Shown here: piece after piece, positions 23,222 through 32,317 of the stretch
Layout: the number at the start of each line of letters is the position of its first letter
Position numbering within the stretch: the first letter of the stretch is position 1
Virus record (IMG/VR): IMGVR_UViG_3300045902_000798
Span: 1 to 34,559 of that record
Strand: one strand, 5' to 3'
Length of the DNA: 34,559 nt
Source: a virus
Made by a program: the position numbers and the translations under genes
Notes under the pieces: generated by a model
Database searches by the model: none
Told to the model about the DNA's origin: nothing
What the model saw: the letters and a program-made list of their open reading frames with translations, nothing else

Positions 23222-24883
23222 ATGGAAACCAGCGGGACCAAGCCGGCCACTGAAAGCTTCGCGGACGTCGAAGCGGGCAAGATCATCCTTCGGACACCAT
23301 TCAGCCAGCTCCTGCGATGCCGGCGGATTCCAGGAGGCCAGTGGGACGTGTCACGGAAGGTGTGGACGTATCCCGCCACGCCGCAGCACGCCGCAATCGT
23401 CCGGCGCATGATCCCGCACCTTGCAACCTCAGCCAGCTTCGACGCGCTCACTGCGAAGAATGCCGCCCTACAAAAGAGGCGCACCCCCATTGCTGCGCCG
23501 GATCTTCCAGCCGGCCTGAAGACGCGCCCGTGGCGGCACCAGACCGCCGCCTACGAGTTCGCCATGGAGCGGTTTCTTCAAGGCCTCGACGGCGTGATGC
23601 TCGCCATGGGCATGGGCACCGGCAAAAGTCTGGCGGCCTGCATGATCCTGCTCGGGCTGCGCGCCATGCGCGTGCTGATCGCGGCGCCGCTGCGCGTGGT
23701 CCAGGTCTGGGTTACCCAGTTCGAACGGCACGTCGCGATCCCCATGGTCGTGGCCGCGCTCGATGAGGAGGTTGGCAGCGTCGCCGGCAAGCAACGCCTG
23801 GCCGAAGAGAAGCTGCGTCTGGCAGAAACGACGGGCGTTCCTTTCATCGCCGTCATCAACTACGACGCGATCTGGCGCGAGCCGTTCGGTTCCTGGGCGG
23901 AGCGCCAGACCTGGGACCTGGTCATCGCCGACGAATCGCACAAGCTGAAGCGGCCCGGCGGCAAAGGCTCGCTCTACTTCAAGCGGCTCCGCGTTCACGC
24001 GCGGCATCGCCTGGCGCTCACGGGCACTCCGATGCCGCACTCTCCGCTCGACGTCTACGCCCAGTTCCGGTTCCTGGATGCCTCGGTCTTCGGCCCCTCG
24101 TTCAACGCCTTCAAGCAGAAGTACGCCGTCATGGGCGGCTTCCAGAACAAACAGGTCACCGATTACAGGAACCTCGACGAACTGGAATCGCTCATGCGGC
24201 GCGTCACGTTCCGCGTCGGCAAAGACGTGCTCGACCTGCCGCCGCAAACCCACGTCACCTACCGCTGCACGCTCTCCGAAGAGTGCCGGGCGATCTACCA
24301 GGCCATCGAGGAAGACTTCATCGCACAGGTTGAAGGCGGGACGATCACGGTGGCCAACGCCATGGTCGCGCTGCTCCGGCTCCAGCAGATCGCCGGCGGC
24401 TGGCTCAAGACCGACGACGGTCAACACCGGCGCGTGGACTGGGCCAAGCAGCGGCTGCTCGAAGACACCCTCGAGGATATCGGCCCCGGCGAGCCTGTGG
24501 TGGTCTTCTGCCGGTTCCACGGCGACCTCGACGCAGTTCACGACGCCTCAAGAGCGCTCGGCTACACCAGCCTGGAGCTCTCCGGCCGCCGTGACGAACT
24601 CGCCCAGTGGCAAAGCGGTGAGGCGCAGGTTTTGGCCGTGCAGACTTCGAGCGGCGGCGTAGGCGTGGATCTGACCCGGGCCCGCTACTCGATCTACTAC
24701 TCGCTTTCATTTTCCTTGGGCGAGTACGACCAGGCACTTTCCCGCGTGCACCGGCCCGGACAAACGCGCCCGGTTGAGCACATTCACCTCGTCGCACGCC
24801 AGACCGTCGACGAGAAGATTCTGCGCGCGCTCGAAAAGCGCGCCGAAGTCATTCAGGCCATCCTGGCCGAGATCAAAGGATAA
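23222..24883 (+). CDS. SNF2-family DNA helicase/translocase (phage type)
   Basis: This 553-residue superfamily 2 protein has a Walker A at 129-136 (GMGTGKS), DESH at 237-240, motif III ALTGTP at 265-270, and motif VI QALSRVHRPGQ at 504-514; an RHQ near residue 105 serves as Q motif. The N-terminal 65 residues (ILRTPFSQLLRC... QWDVSRKVWTYP) resemble the small HARP-like fold in front of SMARCAL1-type annealing helicases. It probably remodels forks or D-loops during phage replication or recombination. AGGAAG precedes ATG 23222. It is the first gene of the replication operon, just after the iteron-like repeats. SNF2 proteins of this size are common in phage replication modules. Confidence 0.88.
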   Translation: METSGTKPATESFADVEAGKIILRTPFSQLLRCRRIPGGQWDVSRKVWTYPATPQHAAIVRRMIPHLATSASFDALTAKNAALQKRRTPIAAPDLPAGLKTRPWRHQTAAYEFAMERFLQGLDGVMLAMGMGTGKSLAACMILLGLRAMRVLIAAPLRVVQVWVTQFERHVAIPMVVAALDEEVGSVAGKQRLAEEKLRLAETTGVPFIAVINYDAIWREPFGSWAERQTWDLVIADESHKLKRPGGKGSLYFKRLRVHARHRLALTGTPMPHSPLDVYAQFRFLDASVFGPSFNAFKQKYAVMGGFQNKQVTDYRNLDELESLMRRVTFRVGKDVLDLPPQTHVTYRCTLSEECRAIYQAIEEDFIAQVEGGTITVANAMVALLRLQQIAGGWLKTDDGQHRRVDWAKQRLLEDTLEDIGPGEPVVVFCRFHGDLDAVHDASRALGYTSLELSGRRDELAQWQSGEAQVLAVQTSSGGVGVDLTRARYSIYYSLSFSLGEYDQALSRVHRPGQTRPVEHIHLVARQTVDEKILRALEKRAEVIQAILAEIKG

Positions 24884-24889
24884 ACCACC

Positions 24890-25333
24890 ATGAATATGGA
24901 GCAGCTCAAAGAGTTTGTCGCGCTCGAAAAGCGCAAGCGCGACCTCGATTCGGAACTGAAGGCCGTGGCCGCCCGGCTCGACGACCTCGAGCAGGCGCTC
25001 GTGCCCCAGTTCCTCAATGACGGCGTTAACTCGCTGCGCATGGATGGCCGCCAGGTCTATCTCGCGCAGGAGATCTACGCCGGCCCGCTGAACGACCGCG
25101 CCGAGGTCATTGCGGCGCTGAAGGCCTCCGAACTTGGGCAATACATCTCCGAGAACTACAACACGCAGTCCTTGAAAGCCTTCGTGCGGGAGGTCGCCGA
25201 AGAAGCGCGGCTGCGGTGCGAACAGGAGCAGCGCCTGTTTACCGAGGAAGACGTGCGCGCCGCGCTGCCGGCGCCGCTCTCCGGCACGCTCAAGGTTTCG
25301 TTTGTTCATTCTCTTCGCAGCAGAAAGGCATAA
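24890..25333 (+). CDS. Gp157-like phage protein with an N-terminal coiled coil
   Basis: This 147-residue protein starts at ATG 24890 (a second ATG is at 24896), six bases after the helicase stop. Residues 1-45 form a coiled coil (LKEFVALEKRKRDLDSELKA), followed by VNSLRMDGRQVYLAQEIYAG, a beta-hairpin-like core, and a helical end. It resembles the siphovirus Gp157 type of small proteins that accompany phage recombination genes. It is likely to be an accessory to the helicase or the putative ssDNA-binding protein next to it. The function is unproven. Confidence 0.5.
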   Translation: MNMEQLKEFVALEKRKRDLDSELKAVAARLDDLEQALVPQFLNDGVNSLRMDGRQVYLAQEIYAGPLNDRAEVIAALKASELGQYISENYNTQSLKAFVREVAEEARLRCEQEQRLFTEEDVRAALPAPLSGTLKVSFVHSLRSRKA

Positions 25334-25335
25334 CC

Positions 25336-26061
25336 ATGTCCAAACAACTCGTCAAATCCGAACCGCAATCTGAGATCCTGGCCTTCCACACAGATCTCGG
25401 CGACATCAGCGCCGCGCTCAGCACCAACATCGGCTCCGGGAACCTGTCGGAGTTCGATCTGCCGCGCATCAAGATCCCCGCCGGCGGCGGCACCCAGTGG
25501 ACCGTGCCCACGCTGGAGGGCGAGTCGATGGAGCCACAGATCGAAGGTGTCATCGTGCTGGCCCGCGACACGCGCGCCTACTACTCGCAGCCGATCAGCG
25601 AGACGGGTGGCAACCAACCGCCGGACTGCTACTCGACCGACAGCGTCACCGGCTCGGGCAAGCCCGGCGGGGCCTGCATCACCTGCCCGCTGGCCGTGTA
25701 CGGCAGCGCGCCCGGAAGCCGCGGCCAGGCATGCAAGCAGATCAAGCAGCTCTTCGTGCTCCGTGGCAGCCAGCTCCTGCCCGAGGTGGTCACGCTGCCG
25801 CCGACGAGTTTGAAGGCCTCCAAGCAGTATTTGCTGAAGCTGACCTCCCAGGGCGTTCCCTACTACGCCGTCGTGACCCGCATTGGCCTCGAGCGGACGA
25901 AGAACGCACAAGGCATCGCTTACAGCCGCGCGGTGCTGAGCTTCGTCCGCCGCCTTACGCCCAGCGAAGTTGACCGTGCCCGCGAGTACCACGAGATGCT
26001 GAAGCCGCTGGTGCAGCGGATGGCCGTGGATCTTGACGCCAGCGAGGTCCACGACGAGTGA
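25336..26061 (+). CDS. four-cysteine phage protein, putative single-strand DNA-binding/replication accessory
   Basis: ATG 25336 is taken as the start because it lies two bases after the previous stop; the longer open frame starts inside the previous gene. The 241-residue product has Cys98, Cys114, Cys117 and Cys133 (DCYSTDS, GACITCPLAVYG, GQACKQIKQLFVL), a spacing that could bind zinc. An LPPTSLKASKQYLLKL segment follows. This pattern recurs in phage proteins encoded near recombination and replication genes, where ssDNA binding is suspected. The acidic C-terminal tail (DLDASEVHDE) is also typical of SSB-like proteins, which use it to contact partners. The role is inferred. Confidence 0.55.
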   Translation: MSKQLVKSEPQSEILAFHTDLGDISAALSTNIGSGNLSEFDLPRIKIPAGGGTQWTVPTLEGESMEPQIEGVIVLARDTRAYYSQPISETGGNQPPDCYSTDSVTGSGKPGGACITCPLAVYGSAPGSRGQACKQIKQLFVLRGSQLLPEVVTLPPTSLKASKQYLLKLTSQGVPYYAVVTRIGLERTKNAQGIAYSRAVLSFVRRLTPSEVDRAREYHEMLKPLVQRMAVDLDASEVHDE

Positions 26062-26065
26062 TGCC

Positions 26066-26293
26066 ATGACGAACGGCGCGTTGTTAGTGGTGACCATTTT
26101 CGTGCTGGTGGTGCTCGTGGTATTGGCGCAGCCGCGCCGGGGAGCGCGGTTCGGGTTTTGGATCGGCCTGGCGCGCCTGCTCCGTCGCATCGGCCGCTGG
26201 TTCTGGGCGATTGGCGAGGGCGTCGAGCACGGCTTCCACCAAACCCAAAAGGTCAAACGCGAAATCAACCTCGACCTGGAGGCGCGCCCATGA
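26066..26293 (+). CDS. small single-pass membrane protein
   Basis: This 75-residue protein starts at ATG 26066, four bases after the preceding stop. It has one strong membrane helix near the N terminus (GALLVVTIFVLVVLVVLA), then a basic juxtamembrane region with RRGARFGFWIGLARLLRRIG and an amphipathic tail. Its stop overlaps the parB-like start (ATGA). Its size and topology could fit a holin or an exclusion peptide, but its position among replication genes makes that uncertain. Confidence 0.6.
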   Translation: MTNGALLVVTIFVLVVLVVLAQPRRGARFGFWIGLARLLRRIGRWFWAIGEGVEHGFHQTQKVKREINLDLEARP

Positions 26294-27093
26294 GTGCCGC
26301 TTCCGTCCAACTGCCGATCAGCCAGATCCGCCTCGACGGCGGCACCCAGCCGCGCACGGCGCTCGACTTTGACGCCGTCGAGGATTACGCCGAGGCCATG
26401 GGCGCCGGCGCGAAGTTCCCGCCTCTGGTGGTCTACTACGACGGCGAGAACTACTGGCTCGCGGACGGCTTTCACCGCCTCAAGGCGGCCTTCGCCGCAG
26501 GCTTCGACACGATCGCCTGCGAGCTGCGCCAGGGGACTCTGGAAGATGCCCGGTGGCACAGCTTCAGCGCGAACAAGACCAACGGTCTGCGCCGCACGAA
26601 TGAGGACAAGCAGCGAGCTGTGAAAGCCGCGCTGCTTCATCCTCGTGCGGCGGCGATGAGCAACAACGCCATCGCCCGCCATGTCGGCGTGGACGAGGCG
26701 ACGGTCCGGAACTGGAGGGCCCGGTTGAGCGCATCTTCGGAAATTCCGAAGATGGCGACCCGTACGGTCACCCGCCTGGGCAAGACCTACGAGCAACGGG
26801 CCACCCGCCGGACGGGGAAGCGGGCCTCGCGCAGGCGAGGTAAGGACCCACTGGATGCCTTTCTCCGGGCCGTCGAGACGATTGCGAATTGCGGGGTCGC
26901 CGCGCGCGATCTCGCCGGTCTAACAGCCTCCCGAGACGATCGGGACCACATCATCGCACTGATGGAGCAAACACGTGAATTCCTTGAACTCTGTACAGCC
27001 GAAGCGCGCTCCGCAGCCCTCGCCGCCGGTGACTCAAACATCACGAAGGATACGGATGCGAGTGACGCCGGAGGTGTGCAGGCAGTGGCTTGA
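26290..27093 (+). CDS. ParB-domain protein with HTH
   Basis: This 267-residue protein starts at ATG 26290 (ATGA overlap). The N-terminal ParB/Spo0J domain has SQIRLDGGTQPRTALD and LADGFHRLKAAFAAG (DGFHR at 59-63, the box that binds CTP in ParB proteins). A helix-turn-helix follows at about 125-145 (NNAIARHVGVDEATVRNWRA), then a basic linker TRRTGKRASRRRGKDP. No ParA partner is nearby, so a role in replication control or gene regulation is more likely than partition. It is a candidate to bind the CTGACAT repeats or another site in the operon. Confidence 0.8.
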   Translation: MSAASVQLPISQIRLDGGTQPRTALDFDAVEDYAEAMGAGAKFPPLVVYYDGENYWLADGFHRLKAAFAAGFDTIACELRQGTLEDARWHSFSANKTNGLRRTNEDKQRAVKAALLHPRAAAMSNNAIARHVGVDEATVRNWRARLSASSEIPKMATRTVTRLGKTYEQRATRRTGKRASRRRGKDPLDAFLRAVETIANCGVAARDLAGLTASRDDRDHIIALMEQTREFLELCTAEARSAALAAGDSNITKDTDASDAGGVQAVA

Positions 27094-27853
27094 GCGCAAC
27101 GTCCACAACCGGCCGCTGAGCGACGACCTGGTGATCGCCTACATGGTGGACATGCTCGATGGCCGCTGGCAGTACAACGGTGATGCCATCCGGTTCGATA
27201 CCGGGGGCAACCTCATCGATGGCCAGCACCGGCTCCACGCCTGCATCGAAGCCGGCGTACCATTCGAGACCGATGTGATCTTCGGTTTGGCGCCTGACGC
27301 CATCCGGACCATCGACATCGGCAGAGCCAGAACAGCCGGCCACATCGCCCATCTTGAGGGCGTTCAGAACGCCGCTTGCGCCTGCGCCGTGGCGGCCCTG
27401 ATCATCCTGCATCGGAAACACGGTATCGAGCGTTTGAACGATCCGCGCTGCCAGCCCACCAAGACCCAGATTGTCGAAGCGGCCCGCACCCTGCCCGGGT
27501 TGGAGGCAGCCGTGGCCAAGGCCAGGCTGCTCGGCCGCAAGATCGCCGCTCCGCGGATCGTCGGGTTCAGTTATTGGGCATTCGCCCAGCACAACCGCAC
27601 CCTGGCAGACCGCTTCTTCGACGAACTGGCGCACGGGCTGAACCTCAGCCCCGACAACCCGGTGTATCACCTTCGCGAACGGTTGCTGGCGGACCGGCGC
27701 GCCAAGGCCAAGTTGCCGCAATTGGAAATCGTGGCCCTCTTCTTCAAGGCGTGGCTTTACTATCGCGACGGCCGGCCACTGCGAAAGCTGTTCTGGAAAA
27801 CCGACGGCCCTGCGCCCGAGAAGTTCCCTGACATCCGGGGAGGGGGCCGATGA
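27056..27853 (+). CDS. second ParB-like phage protein (LIDGQHRL family)
   Basis: ATG 27056 is chosen because AAGGA lies six bases upstream; it overlaps the previous gene by 38 bases. The 265-residue product has RPLSDDLVIAYMVDMLDGRW followed by DTGGNLIDGQHRLHACIEAG, matching a ParB-like fold with the box LIDGQHRL at about 53-60. A mostly helical C-terminal part contains a FSYWAFAQHN segment. Proteins of this kind are common in phages and plasmids next to ParB genes. The function is not known. The pair may form a regulatory system. Confidence 0.65.
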   Translation: MRVTPEVCRQWLERNVHNRPLSDDLVIAYMVDMLDGRWQYNGDAIRFDTGGNLIDGQHRLHACIEAGVPFETDVIFGLAPDAIRTIDIGRARTAGHIAHLEGVQNAACACAVAALIILHRKHGIERLNDPRCQPTKTQIVEAARTLPGLEAAVAKARLLGRKIAAPRIVGFSYWAFAQHNRTLADRFFDELAHGLNLSPDNPVYHLRERLLADRRAKAKLPQLEIVALFFKAWLYYRDGRPLRKLFWKTDGPAPEKFPDIRGGGR

Positions 27854-28164
27854 CCGCAGAAAACGTGACTGCGTTGCTTGCCGAGCGGGTCATGGGCTGG
27901 AGCGTCGCGCCGGACCGGTATCTGGTCGGCAATCGGAGCTGGATTCCGCGGTGGCGCTTCCAGCCGCTGGAGCGGCTCGAAGATGCGTTCCGCCTCCTGG
28001 AGAAGGCGCAGCCGGAGCACTACAGCATGGGCGCGGGCGCTGAAGGCGCCTTCTCGGTTCAGGTCCGAATTCGCGGCTGCGGCGGCGAAGCGCGCCACGA
28101 ATCCAAACCGCGGGCGATCACGCTGGCGATCGCACGGGCACTGGGCCTGGAGGTGGATGAATGA
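27850..28164 (+). CDS. phage ABA-sandwich domain protein (BC1872-like)
   Basis: This 104-residue protein has LLAERVMGWSV, a tryptophan-rich middle (SWIPRWRFQPLERLEDAFRL) and FSVQVRIRGCGGEARHESKP ending in AITLAIARALGLEVDE. The helix-strand-helix layout is that of the phage ABA sandwich family, small proteins of unknown function found in early phage regions. It is joined to both neighbours by ATGA overlaps. Confidence 0.7.
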   Translation: MTAENVTALLAERVMGWSVAPDRYLVGNRSWIPRWRFQPLERLEDAFRLLEKAQPEHYSMGAGAEGAFSVQVRIRGCGGEARHESKPRAITLAIARALGLEVDE

Positions 28165-28466
28165 AGCGCACAACCCGTGAGTCGTCGTTGGTGAGCGAGA
28201 TCATCCGGGCCTTGCGATCGACACCTGGCGTGGTGGTGCGCAAGCGGCACGGCAGCACCTGGGGCGTGGCCGGCGACCCAGACCTGTACGGCACTGTGAA
28301 CGGCCGCCATTTCGAAATCGAAGTCAAACGGTCAGGCGGTGACGCCCCCACTCCGCTCCAAGAGGCGCGGCTACGCCAGTGGGCGGCCGCCGGAGCACTG
28401 GCCGGCGTGGCGCGTTCGGTCGAGGATGCGCTGCGGATCGTCGGCGGGGGAGGAGGACATCGATGA
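28161..28466 (+). CDS. VRR-NUC domain nuclease
   Basis: This 101-residue protein has the core of a PD-(D/E)XK nuclease of the VRR-NUC type: KRHGSTWGVAGDPDLYG with the acidic GDPDL, then RHFEIEVKR with the E-x-K, and the conserved Gln/Trp helix TPLQEARLRQWAAAGALAGV. Stand-alone VRR-NUC proteins in phages are predicted structure-specific or Holliday-junction nucleases. It is flanked by ATGA overlaps, placing it with the primase and helicases in one replication/recombination operon. Confidence 0.85.
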   Translation: MKRTTRESSLVSEIIRALRSTPGVVVRKRHGSTWGVAGDPDLYGTVNGRHFEIEVKRSGGDAPTPLQEARLRQWAAAGALAGVARSVEDALRIVGGGGGHR

Positions 28467-28807
28467 GCGCAGTGCCGTACAGCATCGAGGCCCTCCGTGA
28501 GCACCGCCGGCGCAAAGCCGGGGCGACTGCGGACCCACCCAAAGCGCCCCTCACGCTCAAGGACATCCCGCCGGACGCGCCGATGGAGGAAGGCATCCTC
28601 CTCGGATGCTGGAACGGCGAGGCCTTCGTGAGCTGGGAGAAGTGGCTCGCCTCAAAACCTGTCGAGGCATTTCGCGAGGCGCCGCGCGTCACACCGCCAG
28701 TGCCCCAGCCGGAATCGACGCCCGCGCAGCCTCGCAAGGCGCGATCGCATCGCGCGATCACGGCGTCGCTGTTCGCTTCGGAGGGTGAGGATGGCCGAAC
28801 AGCGTAG
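28463..28807 (+). CDS. small unknown phage protein
   Basis: ATG 28463 overlaps the preceding stop (ATGA), with GGAGGAGG upstream. The 114-residue product begins MSAVPYSIEALREHRRRKAG and has PPDAPMEEGILLGCWNGEAF followed by VSWEKWLASKPVEAF. The second half is proline-rich and apparently disordered. It overlaps the primase gene by 17 bases. No function can be assigned. Its position suggests a helper of the replication proteins. Confidence 0.6.
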   Translation: MSAVPYSIEALREHRRRKAGATADPPKAPLTLKDIPPDAPMEEGILLGCWNGEAFVSWEKWLASKPVEAFREAPRVTPPVPQPESTPAQPRKARSHRAITASLFASEGEDGRTA

Positions 28808-30578
28808 CCCACGGTGGTTCCTTAACGAGTTGTTCGCCGGCAAGCCGGAAGAGCTGTACATGCTCGTCTGGACGCTGCCAGACAAACGCTCACGCTGGTT
28901 CAACAAAGTTGACGCTGCAGCCGCGGCGGTGGAGGCGCTCACCGGGCGTGATGTGTACGTCGGAGTCGGCCTCGCCCGGCGGGATTACGGCCCATCCCAG
29001 CGATGCCCGGCAGATCAGGTCGCGGGTCTGACCGCCGCCTGGGCCGATTTCGACGTGCTCTCCAGGGCCCACTCGAGGAAGTCTCTGCCCGCGAGCATCG
29101 AGCAAGCACTCTCGGTGGTGCCGCTCGAAATGCCGCCCAGTGTCGTCGTCGCCACGGGAAATGGCGCGCACGCCTGGTGGCTGCTGAAGGAGCCGTACCT
29201 GTTCGACACGGACCAGGAACGCAAGCGGGCCGCATCGGTCGTTCTGCGGTGGCAGACTCTGCTGCGCTTCAATGCCGCCAACCGCGGCTGGGCGTTCGAC
29301 CGTCTGGCAGACCTCGCCCGCGTGCTTCGCGTCCCCGGAACGCTCAATCACAAAGATCCTGCCCGCCCCAAGCCGGTGACGGTTCATCAGGTCACGGACC
29401 GCCGCTACAACCTCTCGGACCTGGAGGACTACCTCGATCAGCTCGGCATACCGAAACAGGAAAGCAGTGAGGAGAGGGCCGCCGCGCCGGAGGCGCAGCC
29501 AGCAGATTCATCGATCGTCATCAATCTGAAGGCGGAATTTCCAGAGAACCTGATCAAGCGATGGATCGACGTAGACATGCGTTTCCGGAACACTTGGTTC
29601 CGGCAGCGGCATGACCTCAAGGATCAAAGCCAAAGCGGGTACGATCTCGCCCTCGCTGATTTCGGGATGGACGCAGGCTTGAGCGCGCAGCAGATCGTCG
29701 ATCTGATCATCCAGCATCGGCGAATGCACGGGCAGAAGCAGCGCACGCGCGCGGACTATTTCGAGCGCACGCTCGCGAAAGCGGCCGAGCACAGCAACGG
29801 GAATGGCGCCCTGCCGCCGCCTCCAACTCCCGACGCCGCACCCGCGCCGGCAGCCCCGCCCGAGCTCCCAGCCAACCCTCAGCCGGCGCCGCTGCAACCG
29901 CCTGATAACGAGCCACCAGAACAACCGCCGCCGGTCATGGACCCAATGGCTGCAAAGGCAGCGATGTGCGAGTACATCTCGGGTGTTCTCGGGGTCCGCA
30001 TTCTGCGCATCGTGAAGGTCACCGGCAAGGAACCCACGTATCAGCTCGTTCTGGAGAACGCGAAGATCGAGCTTGCCAACGTCGGCAAGCTGCTTGACCA
30101 AAACAGCGTGCGGATGGCGATCGCCACCGCGACCAACAAGCTGACGAAACGCCTCAAGCCCAAGCAGTGGGACCAGCTCGCTCAATGCATATTGGACGCC
30201 CTCATCGAGGAGGAGGGCGGTCCGGAAACACAACTGGAAGGCGCTGCGCTCATGTATCTGGAGCAGTATTTGACGGATGTCGCCTTCATTCCAGCGATCG
30301 ATGGACAGCCATCAAATGCGGTTCGCCGGCCCATGCTGATCGATGACCGGATCGCGGTCAATTCCGCCGACTTCCAGCTCTTCATCAACAAGACGTTCCT
30401 TCAAAACGTCTCCGTCAAGGCAGTCGCATCGATGTTGGCGGCGATCGGCGCCACCAATATTCGGGTGCGCACCGCAAAGAACCGGGAGCAGGGCCGGTGG
30501 CTTCTTCCCACGGATGAGTTCAATCCAGCCGATTATGCGATCCCGTCCAAGGAGTCCAGCAATGCCGGTTTCGACTGA
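28791..30578 (+). CDS. AEP-type (RepB/PrimPol-like) primase
   Basis: ATG 28791 is taken because GGAGG lies six bases upstream. The 595-residue protein has the hallmarks of archaeo-eukaryotic type primases: DFD at 86-88 (AAWADFDVLS), GNGAHAWWLL with His127, and FDRLADLARVLRVPGTLNHK (170-187) carrying the third motif. A proline-rich linker near 345-385 joins it to a helical C-terminal region (about 390-595) that could be a PriCT or helicase-binding domain. It probably starts phage DNA synthesis, working with the neighbouring SF1 helicase. No DnaB-type helicase or polymerase gene is present, so host enzymes would complete replication. Confidence 0.8.
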   Translation: MAEQRSPRWFLNELFAGKPEELYMLVWTLPDKRSRWFNKVDAAAAAVEALTGRDVYVGVGLARRDYGPSQRCPADQVAGLTAAWADFDVLSRAHSRKSLPASIEQALSVVPLEMPPSVVVATGNGAHAWWLLKEPYLFDTDQERKRAASVVLRWQTLLRFNAANRGWAFDRLADLARVLRVPGTLNHKDPARPKPVTVHQVTDRRYNLSDLEDYLDQLGIPKQESSEERAAAPEAQPADSSIVINLKAEFPENLIKRWIDVDMRFRNTWFRQRHDLKDQSQSGYDLALADFGMDAGLSAQQIVDLIIQHRRMHGQKQRTRADYFERTLAKAAEHSNGNGALPPPPTPDAAPAPAAPPELPANPQPAPLQPPDNEPPEQPPPVMDPMAAKAAMCEYISGVLGVRILRIVKVTGKEPTYQLVLENAKIELANVGKLLDQNSVRMAIATATNKLTKRLKPKQWDQLAQCILDALIEEEGGPETQLEGAALMYLEQYLTDVAFIPAIDGQPSNAVRRPMLIDDRIAVNSADFQLFINKTFLQNVSVKAVASMLAAIGATNIRVRTAKNREQGRWLLPTDEFNPADYAIPSKESSNAGFD

Positions 30579-32271
30579 GACACAGGCGGCTGTGACCGGC
30601 GCGCTTGATGGCATCGGCGCCCAGGACCATTCCATCACGGCAGAGTACCGCATCTTTGGGCCGCCGGGGACGGGCAAGACCACGAACTTGACGAGGCAGA
30701 TCCGTCGTGCGGTCGAGCGCTTCGGACCGGACTCCGTTTTGGTCACCAGCTTTTCCCGGACGGCCGCGGCGGAACTCGCCGGGCGAGACCTGCCGATCAG
30801 CCCGGACCGCATCGGCACGTTGCACTCACACTGCTACCGTGCCATCGGGGCGCCCGAGATCGCCGAGGCTAACGTCGCGGAATGGAACCGCGAGAACGCG
30901 CACCTTCAAATCACGCCAGTCAAGAAACACGGCCGGCTCGATGGTGAAGACGCCGTCGAGGGCGATGACGATCAGGAGAAGGAGGGCGATGTCTGGCTTC
31001 AGCAGTTGAACCGTTACCGCGGAATGATGATCCCGCCGGAGTGGTGGCCGGCGAACGTGCGGGAGTTCTCTGCCAGGTGGAAGCAGTATAAGGATGCGCA
31101 CGACCTGCTGGACTTCTGCGATCTGATTGAAGTCTCACTGCGGGATGTCCCGTTCGCGCCCAAACGCCCGGCGGTGATTTTCGCCGACGAGGCCCAGGAT
31201 CTGAACCGAATGCAGTTGACTCTGATCCGCCGGTGGGGCGAGCGCGCAAACTACTTCATCCTGGCGGCCGATGACGATCAGGCCATTATGACGTTCACGG
31301 GCGCCTCGCCGGACGCGGTCCTCGACCCCGAGATACCTGAAAGCCACAAGATCATCCTGAAGCAGAGCTATCGAGTTCCTCGCGCGATTCACCTCGCCGC
31401 CGACAAGCTCATTCGCCAGGTCACGCGCAGGCAGGAAAAGCTGTACGTGCCACGTCCTGCCGACGGCATGTACGGCCTTGCATGCGGAACCTGGCGATCA
31501 ACCGAGTACGCCATTCTCAAGGCTGCTGTTGCACACCTCGAACACGGCCAAACGGTGATGTTCCTGGCGAGCTGCTCTTACATGCTCGCCCCTTTGATCC
31601 ATGTGCTGCGCAAGGAAGGCATTCCCTTCCAGAACCCATACCGGAAATCGAACGGTTTCTGGAACCCGCTGCGGATCGGCCGGCGCGGCTCGACCGCGAA
31701 CCGGATCCTCGCATTGCTTGCTGCACACCCCGATCTGGGTGAACCACAGCGCGCTTGGACCGGAGCCGATCTTGCTCTGTGGGCGGAGTGGCTGTACTCA
31801 AAGGGGATCTTGAAGCAAGGCGCGAAGAAGCGGCTGGGGAAGGCGCCGCCAGACCAACCGGTAACAATCGCGGATCTCGACGAGGTCTTTGAAGCTGGCG
31901 CGCTTGAGGAGTTGCTGGCGTGTTTTGAGGGCGACTGGAAGGAGCTGCTTGGTTGGTGGCGCCGGCACTTAACTACCGATGTGCAGAAGCGCGCCGATTA
32001 CCCCTCGCGTGTTGCCGCCTCCCATGGACCGCAGGCGCTCATCGATCCGCCGCGCGTGATCGTCGGCACGATCCATTCCGTCAAGGGCGGCGAGGCGGAT
32101 GTGGTGTTCCTGTTTCCGGACTTGAGCCAAGCGGGCGACGCGGCCTACCAGCGCTTCGGCCCGCCGCGCGATGCCGTAATCCGGACGTTCTACGTGGGCA
32201 TGACACGGGCGCGCGAGGCGTTGTACATCGCGGAAAAGGCCTCCGACGCGGCAGCGGTTCTGGTTGCGTAG
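30562..32271 (+). CDS. superfamily 1 (UvrD/Rep-like) DNA helicase
   Basis: ATG 30562 overlaps the primase end by 17 bases; upstream extension would be read in the primase's other frame and is rejected. The 569-residue product has Walker A GPPGTGKT (33-40), motif Ia SFSRTAAAELAGRD, TLHSHCYRA, DEAQD (209-213), motif III ADDDQAIMTFTGA, a motif V GTIHSVKGGEADVV and motif VI YVGMTRAREALYI. It is a compact UvrD-like 3'-5' helicase. It probably unwinds DNA for phage replication or recombination, coupled in expression to the primase. It is the last gene of the operon before the integrase. Confidence 0.9.
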   Translation: MPVSTETQAAVTGALDGIGAQDHSITAEYRIFGPPGTGKTTNLTRQIRRAVERFGPDSVLVTSFSRTAAAELAGRDLPISPDRIGTLHSHCYRAIGAPEIAEANVAEWNRENAHLQITPVKKHGRLDGEDAVEGDDDQEKEGDVWLQQLNRYRGMMIPPEWWPANVREFSARWKQYKDAHDLLDFCDLIEVSLRDVPFAPKRPAVIFADEAQDLNRMQLTLIRRWGERANYFILAADDDQAIMTFTGASPDAVLDPEIPESHKIILKQSYRVPRAIHLAADKLIRQVTRRQEKLYVPRPADGMYGLACGTWRSTEYAILKAAVAHLEHGQTVMFLASCSYMLAPLIHVLRKEGIPFQNPYRKSNGFWNPLRIGRRGSTANRILALLAAHPDLGEPQRAWTGADLALWAEWLYSKGILKQGAKKRLGKAPPDQPVTIADLDEVFEAGALEELLACFEGDWKELLGWWRRHLTTDVQKRADYPSRVAASHGPQALIDPPRVIVGTIHSVKGGEADVVFLFPDLSQAGDAAYQRFGPPRDAVIRTFYVGMTRAREALYIAEKASDAAAVLVA

Positions 32272-32317
32272 GCCGTTAAGAAGATTGGACTTGATAGCTT
32301 ATGGAGCTCGAAGGTAC

